NCBI GenBank assembly: GCA_002405525.1
Contig: DHLY01000117.1
Span: forward strand, 2,648 to 14,352
Length of the DNA stretch: 11,705 bases
DNA from: Proteobacteria bacterium UBA4656
Lineage (GTDB): Bacteria > Pseudomonadota > Gammaproteobacteria > Xanthomonadales > Ahniellaceae
Direction of reading: 5' to 3'
Part shown: positions 10,201-11,705 of the stretch, piece by piece
Layout of the letters: every line of letters begins with the position of its first letter
How positions within the stretch are numbered: position 1 is the first letter of the stretch
Position numbers and translations under genes: made by a program
Notes under the pieces: model-generated
Told to the model about the DNA's origin: nothing
What the model saw: only the letters and a program-made list of their open reading frames with translations
Database searches by the model: none

Positions 10201-10778
10201 GGGCGACGCCCTTCTGGGCTGGTGTTCGAATGGAGGCCGACGCCTTCGCAGACAAGCACGCGCCAGGTATCGCGCCCTTAGTCAGAGAGATAAATGCCGG
10301 AACTGAGCAGTCCATGACGGACCTCGGCGAGGGCAAGGTCGCAATGGCGGCGACTGGATGGGTGCTCTCGCGGATCGGCGGAAGAATCGCTCTTCGCTGG
10401 ATTGACGAGCTCGGGGAGAAGCTCTCTGGAGCACTGTCATCGACATCAACCGTAGGGCTCAAGGATGTAGCAGCCGAGATCCGGTTGGGCGGCGATCCAA
10501 TTGCCGCAAAGCGGCGCACTATTGCGGTCGGCGTCAACGACAACAATGAGCTTTTCGCTGGGTCAAGCAACGGGTTCGATCAGGGAATGAGAGATGCAGC
10601 AAACCGTCTCGGCGTTCGCTGCGTGTCATCGCGTGAGGGCTGCCACGCTGAGGAGAATCTGGTGCGGGAAGTCTCTGGGTTGAGACGAGTTGGTACCGAC
10701 AGGAGGTCGCCGTGCGGACCATCCGAGCACAACTGCAGAGGGCTCCTGGACTCTCTTGGAATTGAGGTTGAGGAATGA
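1146..10778 (+). CDS. Secreted SpvB/TcB-RHS polymorphic toxin with C-terminal deaminase-fold tip
   Basis: The 3210-residue frame is intact. In order it shows: a Sec signal peptide (1-31); a Trp/Tyr-rich unassigned region (about 33-555); an FN3-like beta domain (about 556-654); an SpvB-type start 'GTLPLQSGVSGGAATWSLPI' (from about 672) with 'GVQPTLSVTYNS'; seven FG-GAP-like DxDxDG loops (1035-1560); a TcdB-middle-like segment with 'GRGLRGF' (1721-1727); YD repeats (about 2080-2790); an RHS core (about 2811-2941); and a 269-residue tip. In the Tc/Rhs families the SpvB/TcB and YD parts wrap into a hollow shell that encloses the toxic C terminus, which is freed by self-cleavage next to the core. 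Here both the TcB-like and TcC-like halves are in one chain. The signal peptide implies export to the periplasm or beyond. The stop overlaps the start of a DUF416-like gene, the expected position for immunity. Overall class is certain; delivery route and target are not visible. Confidence 0.93.
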   Translation: MFTRTFMRMSRTLVMFLGGAILIAPATPARAAQPKSFDSICLAAPTTRSPGPADLMPGRYFNTRRVGQGWDFFWYGNVPDGQGGEVPNRLFVVWYTHEYAAGVSGDVVPVWYGAVGETGTTWNANQPVFGWRGHLYRFRLTTTPRGNSQPGQDTFRQWLAGGPAVPGGSAEQVGTLELFFGGNGLAPGGRPNQVAARWALNNSHRVAPGQQIPSAPIDDCLTNYIVDGSGVTPVSSLTGVYMEDNSVGMFWTPVYWTRDAAQFEHHGFAYFDQSGHPRWLVGHPSQPAVSSHVCRTFATTWGSQWPSAWRARPSDVMCMTRVGFQRAANASVPYAPWDLDRPYYEAVTAAMLRQRDDNAAAPSADLGLLRLDHWLSMASVAGADGVARPPAIWVGDLATPSTTKMRKIIGLTRALLLDDAQNPPGGNTCRLELANTGTPGACRLRAHWMTEGSYLNLTLVLHRRDLQTGRTDQIEVSRGMMRSPAAGFAVPGGVGITGNVVAAGLLADERVSLRALEGPGSAVTIAATPEITSVLNPTAGCSLPGSPGTVPPLSSDPVVTLSGLANGALRASASYPQHAGSPFAMRFRLYDATTSPERYVGERSLAYGNAGSTAHHDFQGLTVGTRYRVRVDAYNQCDRRGAWSSGVVEVQLPQMADQDLGLAPPLVTGDPGVGTLPLQSGVSGGAATWSLPIEVPPGIQGVQPTLSVTYNSRSGNGIAGMGTSVSGLSSIHRCPATMATDGHPRAVDFSESDRLCLDGQRLIEIVISPGKPSLYGQAGTTYRTEIDQHLRVTQLGGSIGSPGAVVSFLVETRSGDVLHYGDVAADSAAATAWVAIPGGTQLHALTWNLRRRANRAGNFIEYRYAAHGSGERLLSTIRYTGTGSSEATGGVSGNREIRFVYESRPDPASSYLAGGRVDQTRRLQTIETNVASVVARRYSFTYGSASASSGRSLLRDVSLCVSTGETAAAVSECLPSTSLSWQEQPVPRSIRRLPLTDTAIPAQASISLLDLFATDRRDANGNPIPPKEFLEPLADFDGDGTLEYLYHFVIPNRPDTLRARLINLGADRSSTSMLSLDAPDAEHVLKSSAGDLNNDGRADLWVPTQLGDANRPCAGDDGCGLAVMQWRPGATWPVTRSGSPSLGTVFSREPLFFEVDPGSPSLPGFGIAVPIPKAANRRWFIDGTGDGLPDLFLVNWPTGLNDGTQTSCEPVQRYGVPNGPAVSGPEIRIYENRSADGVIRFAATPMARECLPRGKRQVGFDHPHFAWDVTDVSDLNGDGIPDIALRPDRGFPFASRDIGVKFGRSTPAGAGRATYHIGGALDFKDLFADRNAVNGTGAVAEDKVPTMDVARFVDVNGDGLRDIHVVGVCERGGQTYRHVDLVALNTGRAASRALFDRFVGPVGPGGIPFRYHECLEPGETVLRGPDFSVFADVDADGRDELLRPTGFVLRQCMFIFEGGPKPRQFWSCPENPRGVGQPPVDSGPLPPGRDPILDTMYQDGLSGWDRSLYYASATRLLVDTSATPPVLRTEVVPGALVTDAGGNRVLDLYGDGLADTLLNHNCPIAPIEGQEQCLVRFRARDGAGNPLVGSHGTYVGESRGVEGNPGDVRSVQRAPLLPDLLWQVRAAAPIGVPGAAAKVARWSFDPLSSRAGRTAPGELALYALPTARVAPANHFYFTSSMPVVAWFEESNGNVSRDSSVQRHGLIRRTYGYREALYSAEGRGLRGFRAIIEEVDGLSSSATPSVTPGLRTTTVYRQAYPLSSALDCRFVNSVVDPVPALEDGSGYIACPSAAPSTGGTAPRLLSYTRGGTVPVLRQCASAPSPACYWDLQDRSSESRTFDPLSGRLVTEQTATATFDNYGNTLSSQTTSTQTDASGRTASQTERVNRTVIVTESPGWFVNRVSRETVEVQSAYTGYAFPTVPPGAQTRATTRFFDHDYDPATGRGTRDIDCVASYMGNVPTSSSCRTADAADPNWLHRRTVLSRDGVGNVASARITLRANSKSGNTATVSRNEFTDWGFGDGTTALDAGYFPRRVDNAQGHGVCTDHDRRFGTPKRITRLMNASQTCASPGGALVESVVHDGFGREVSRIAPQARDGGQDILLAQPTSVVRQWCTTGRCAIAPSALYREVRQQRGSAPTETYHDAAGRPIVSGVARFGADPSAGSVLRLNYSTATFDDLGRKIAEVGPSNAESSGPSTGFIYDRFGRLRVKVQDRERLDGGVGPGVLQRLVTAYNPDRATMGVTVEACTSSSLALTVDQAVAYQCSALPSYTGPTRLEMSRVMDAGGRPLETVDANRGSTRYVYDGAGNPLAIQDAAGVVTRASYDEAGRRRSVDDPNQGRSTFEYNGLGELVERADARGWVTVYNRDVLGRVLTRTWSEDGGLRLPGSRYHGIDRFDYDSAGFGLLVRESRTVFSSDRPDGIDPANPPASAPRESFLEREYAFDTLYRVRTTTTRMQNPGPQSATTPGSVAVTTVYDRNTGRVKQRTWPQGVSVGMEYTPLGYLRRERVPESTIYREVMGHDAFGNEVDVRLADGALRRRQYTEGRSGYTTGVCYQPGVAWTTCAPGALVNVGYAYDAFGNVSRQTQAGARPGGSGAVVESFGYDLLHRMVSASGAVNATYSYSSTGNILKKSDFSAANDSAYAYGNVERKSIDLAGPNAVRSVQLAVGGSMQYRYDRSGNMIARDCPNCGAGNGRSFQWIDYTVDHLPKRMQAVTDLPASVGAYPPAGDPGLATDFWYGPDGQRYAQFIKMGNPSRTTIYVGEYERDEVIGSTSPYIEHRYAVAPGVLVVRRESGSAGGTPAQRSGTYYVLRDRLGSSTNVIKVDGTVIAPEANEQHGFGPFGEPRTADWTNPPNRTFYPLGDNEDLLDPAITRRGFTQHEHLDRHSLIHMNGRLYDYLLGRFLGVDPIIQFPTNSQSLNPYSYILNNPLSGTDPTGYAQAPASCSAVSATEDGAGTCLSNGVEVAYGVKDGRVELASASTMQAISASNGAAARLDPMPSADRPAAHAIGSQAEMRATPFWAGVRMEADAFADKHAPGIAPLVREINAGTEQSMTDLGEGKVAMAATGWVLSRIGGRIALRWIDELGEKLSGALSSTSTVGLKDVAAEIRLGGDPIAAKRRTIAVGVNDNNELFAGSSNGFDQGMRDAANRLGVRCVSSREGCHAEENLVREVSGLRRVGTDRRSPCGPSEHNCRGLLDSLGIEVEE
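1317..2013 (+). other. N-terminal Trp/Tyr-rich region with two similar motifs
   Basis: Residue 58 onward reads 'GRYFNTRRVGQGWDFFWYG', followed by short beta-like strands 'NRLFVVWYTH' and 'DVVPVWYGA'. A second, weaker copy starts at residue 239, 'GVYMEDNSVGMFWTPVYW', followed by 'GFAYFDQSGHPRWLVG'. The common scheme is G-x-Y/W, a short gap, G-x-G/F-W, then aromatic strands ending in a W-containing G-rich turn. I recognise the style from exported Xanthomonadales proteins but cannot name a Pfam family. It may be an adhesion or surface-anchoring module; this is inference. Confidence 0.45.
2811..3107 (+). other. Fibronectin type III-like domain
   Basis: Residues 556-654 look like one FN3 beta-sandwich: 'PVVTLSGLANGALRASASYP' opens it, 'MRFRLYDATTS' is a middle strand, and 'FQGLTVGTRYRVRVDAYNQC' is the classic L-x-x-G-T-x-Y-x-V-x-V-x-A-x-N signature, closed by 'SSGVVEVQLP'. 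Such domains act as spacers or binding modules in secreted proteins; here it links the N-terminal module to the SpvB part. Confidence 0.7.
3159..4160 (+). other. SpvB / TcB N-terminal domain
   Basis: From residue 672, 'GTLPLQSGVSGGAATWSLPI' followed by 'GVQPTLSVTYNS' and 'GNGIAGMG' is the typical opening of the SpvB family (named from the Salmonella plasmid virulence protein B, shared with TcdB/TcaC). It continues with 'DRLCLDGQRLI' and 'WNLRRRANRAGNFIEYRY', also usual in this family. It builds the first wall of the shell in Tc toxins. The downstream boundary is approximate. Confidence 0.88.
4248..5822 (+). other. Seven FG-GAP/VCBS-like calcium-loop repeats
   Basis: Seven DxDxDG-type loops occur at residues 1035 (DFDGDGTLE), 1091 (DLNNDGRAD), 1182 (DGTGDGLPD), 1274 (DLNGDGIPD), 1354 (DVNGDGLRD), 1432 (DVDADGRDE) and 1547 (DLYGDGLAD), spaced 56-115 residues. 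The acidic positions 1, 3, 5 and 9 match EF-hand-like calcium loops of FG-GAP/VCBS beta-propellers; D3 is replaced by T at 1182 (G-T-G-D-G) and by Y at 1547. In TcB proteins a propeller at this place forms the gate through which the cargo leaves the shell. Confidence 0.85.
5940..6460 (+). other. TcdB-middle-like region
   Basis: After the last calcium loop, 'SVQRAPLLPDLLWQV', 'YGYREALYSAEGRGLRGF' (G-R-G-x-x-G-F at 1721-1727) and 'TTTVYRQAYPLSSAL' follow the pattern of the middle domain of TcdB/SpvB-type proteins, in which a Y...GRGF.GF strand precedes a Y.Q.YPL segment. Assigned by pattern only. Confidence 0.6.
7375..9480 (+). repeat. YD (RHS) repeat region of the toxin gene
   Basis: Degenerate YD repeats with the Y/F-D-x-x-G-R/N scheme are strung through this part: 'VHDGFGREV', 'YHDAAGRPI', 'FDDLGRKIAEV', 'YDRFGRLRVKV', 'YVYDGAGNPLAI', 'SYDEAGRRRSV', 'EYNGLGELVER', 'YNRDVLGRVLT', 'GYAYDAFGNVSRQ', 'GYDLLHRMVSA' and 'YRYDRSGNMIA'. 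They form the beta-strand ribbon of the shell. At DNA level a 16-base exact direct repeat (8715-8730 and 8880-8895) encodes the 'DAFGN' of two of these repeats, so it reflects the protein repeat and is not a mobile-element mark. Confidence 0.9.
9576..9968 (+). other. RHS repeat-associated core domain
   Basis: Residues 2811-2941 carry the signature 'YYVLRDRLGSSTNVI', 'HGFGPFGEPR', 'GFTQHEHLD', 'MNGRLYDYLLGRFLGVDP' and finally 'NPYSYILNNPLSGTDPTGY'. This plug closes the shell, and in TcC and related Rhs proteins its conserved aspartates take part in cutting off the C-terminal toxin just downstream. Both DP motifs (in GVDPII and TDPTGY) are present, so processing after residue 2941 is likely though unproven. 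Confidence 0.93.
9969..10775 (+). other. Variable C-terminal toxin tip with deaminase-fold domain
   Basis: The last 269 residues follow directly on DPTGY. The first part (2942-3120) is Ala/Ser-rich and helical, with a hydrophobic-basic helix around 3061-3097 ('GKVAMAATGWVLSRIGGR'). The last 85 residues look like a nucleic acid/nucleotide deaminase fold: two strands ('TIAVGVNDNNELFAGSS'), a helix with C3166-H3167-A-E3169 ('CHAEENLVREV'), a strand 'LRRVGTDRR', then S-P-C3190-x6-C3197 and a final 'LLDSLGIEVEE'. In this fold H and the two cysteines hold zinc and E moves the proton during conversion of an exocyclic amine to a carbonyl (C to U or A to I). The usual spacing is PCxxC, so x6 is atypical. 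Substrate (DNA, RNA or free nucleotide) cannot be read from sequence. Confidence 0.75.
10764..10767 (+). promoter_or_regulatory. Ribosome binding site of the immunity gene, inside the toxin gene
   Basis: GAGG lies seven bases before the ATG at 10775, within the last codons of the toxin. With the ATGA stop/start overlap this points to translational coupling, so protector is made whenever toxin is. A second GAGG at 10770-10773 is too close to the start to serve. Confidence 0.6.
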
Positions 10779-11386
10779 ACGAAGAATCAACTATTGGTCC
10801 GCTTGGCCGCTGGCTTGCCGTGGTAATCGGCCGGGTTGATTCGCTACCTCGCAAGTCGCATGCAGTTCTTTTTGCGTACCTGGCTGAGAAAATGTTCCCA
10901 CTTTACGAGCGCTTCTGCGAGGTAGCTGATTGGGACGCTAGTCGCGAGTTGCGGATGTGTCTCGACTCAGCTTGGCATGCTTTGCTGCGGCCCACGCCAT
11001 TGAACGCAAGAAAGGCGGCGATCGACATTCAGAGACTTGCGCCCGACGGCGAACTCTATGACGCCCCAGGAAGCACCTTCGCCCAGGATGTTGTCATCTG
11101 CGTCGACGAAGCGTGGTCGGCGCTATCCGGGGGCATCTTGCGTTCAAGCAGAATAGAGTTCGGGCTCGAAGCCGTGTCGCTCAAGGCATCGGTTGCCGTT
11201 TCTCTCGACTACAGTGTGGAGGGTGCACGACGCGTTGCCTGGGAACACGAGTTGCATCGGTTAACGTTCGTTGCCGACTTTGTATCCGAAGTCAACACCA
11301 TTGTTGACATGCTTGCGTCCGGGCCTGATGCCTCTCTGATTGAAGCGATTCGCGCGCGTGCTCTTGCCGTGCCGGTCGGTCCGTAA
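10775..11386 (+). CDS. DUF416/YjaG-like protein, probable immunity protein to the deaminase tip
   Basis: This 203-residue protein has no signal peptide and is acidic and helical, as expected for a cytoplasmic binding protein. Residues 29-70 ('LFAYLAEKMFPLYERFCEV' and 'LRMCLDSAWHALL') correspond position by position with the start of E. coli YjaG as I remember it (L/C-x-E-R/K-M-x-P-x-Y-x-x-F, then LD-x-x-W). Residues around 103-118 ('AQDVVICVDEAWSALSGG') correspond to the family's 'A.DA...L...' helix, and 'AWEHELHRLTFVADFV' to its closing helix; length matches (about 195). YjaG has no well-established biochemical role. Position directly after a toxin tip, ATGA overlap, and the same lowered G+C as the tip make it the cognate immunity protein by context. 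The family call is fairly firm, the immunity role is inference. Confidence 0.8.
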   Translation: MNEESTIGPLGRWLAVVIGRVDSLPRKSHAVLFAYLAEKMFPLYERFCEVADWDASRELRMCLDSAWHALLRPTPLNARKAAIDIQRLAPDGELYDAPGSTFAQDVVICVDEAWSALSGGILRSSRIEFGLEAVSLKASVAVSLDYSVEGARRVAWEHELHRLTFVADFVSEVNTIVDMLASGPDASLIEAIRARALAVPVGP

Positions 11387-11415
11387 GGCACAAACCACGG
11401 CAGCCATGAAGTTCC

Positions 11416-11442
11416 CGAAGCCCGGCCCGGCGCCGGGCTTCG
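11416..11442. terminator. Terminator-like hairpin between convergent genes
   Basis: CGAAGCCCGGC (11416-11426) and GCCGGGCTTCG (11432-11442) pair perfectly over 11 bases around a five-base loop CCGGC. It lies 29 bases after the immunity stop and six bases after the minus-strand gene ends, so it could serve both directions. There is no clear T-tract on either side, so it may be a weak or non-canonical terminator. Confidence 0.65.
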
Positions 11443-11447
11443 TCGTC

Positions 11448-11705
11448 TCAGCGCCCGGCGCGTGCGCTGGATGTGGCGCGTCTGCGGATGCTGGGTGTGG
11501 CCATGCGGTTGATCTTGGCGCGCTTGACCATGGAGTCGATGACGAGGATCAGCGCCTGCTGCTCTTCGTCGGGTAGCTGATCGACGTCGAGCACCAATTG
11601 GTGCAGATCGGGGTTCTTGATCCGGGAGTCGTCAGGAGGGTTCGTGCGGACTGCGAGATCATCGAGGCTGACGACGAGTGGGCCGAAGGGGTCACCATTG
11701 CGCCG
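11448..11705 (-). CDS. C-terminal end of an unidentified protein, possibly an XRE-type regulator (partial)
   Basis: On the minus strand the frame is open from the window edge (11705) to a TGA complementary to 11448-11450, giving 85 residues without a start. The central part 'LDVDQLPDEEQQALILVID' followed by 'SMVKRAKINRM' is a charged amphipathic helix pair of the kind seen at the C terminus of many small helix-turn-helix (XRE) phage-type regulators ('LP.EEQ.ALL.VID.LV.'), and the tail is basic and Ser/Arg-rich. The DNA-binding part would lie beyond the window, so the family is only suggested. Codon use is high-GC like the chromosome and unlike the neighbouring immunity gene. Its direction is opposite to the toxin operon, with the hairpin between them. 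Confidence 0.55.
   Translation of the reverse strand, partial: RRNGDPFGPLVVSLDDLAVRTNPPDDSRIKNPDLHQLVLDVDQLPDEEQQALILVIDSMVKRAKINRMATPSIRRRATSSARAGR

Noticed and set aside
11113..11307. Alternative plus-strand small frame inside the immunity gene
   Set aside because: It is an out-of-frame shadow of a gene with recognisable DUF416 motifs and has no ribosome site.
11340..11576. Plus-strand 78-residue frame across the immunity end and the hairpin
   Set aside because: It crosses the terminator-like hairpin, has Gly/Ala-rich low-complexity translation, and competes with the better minus-strand frame.

Overview
The window is very GC-rich, compact and protein-coding. It most resembles a Gammaproteobacterium of the Xanthomonadales/Lysobacter type. 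That placement is inferred from base composition, from the GbsR-type regulator plus DCC protein pair, and from Trp/Tyr-rich 'GRYFN...G.GWDF' motifs, which I associate with exported proteins of that group. No sequence search was possible.

Layout: (1) Bases 1-923 hold the end of a GbsR/MarR-type regulator and, overlapping its stop by ATGA, a small DCC-family (DUF393) thiol-disulfide protein. (2) Bases 924-1145 are a non-coding leader with a repeated TTGACGG, a UUCG-capped hairpin and a good Shine-Dalgarno. (3) Bases 1146-10778 are one uninterrupted gene for a secreted Rhs/YD-repeat polymorphic toxin of 3210 residues. Its order is signal peptide, unassigned Trp/Tyr-rich N-terminal region, FN3-like domain, SpvB/TcB-type domain, seven FG-GAP-like calcium loops, TcdB-middle-like region, YD repeats, RHS core ending in DPTGY, and a variable 269-residue tip ending in a deaminase-fold domain (CHAE...SPC-x6-C). 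(4) Bases 10775-11386, overlapping by ATGA, encode a 203-residue DUF416/YjaG-like protein that is the evident immunity candidate. (5) A terminator-like hairpin separates this from the 3' end of a convergent minus-strand gene (11448 to the window edge).

Working model (inference): the RHS/TcB part forms a shell that encloses and releases the C-terminal deaminase, which would modify a nucleic acid or nucleotide in a target cell. The translationally coupled DUF416-like protein protects the producer. The tip and immunity gene are visibly poorer in G+C than the rest, as expected if that cassette is exchanged horizontally. The least described parts are the DUF416-type immunity pairing, the widened zinc-ligand spacing in the deaminase, and the N-terminal module.
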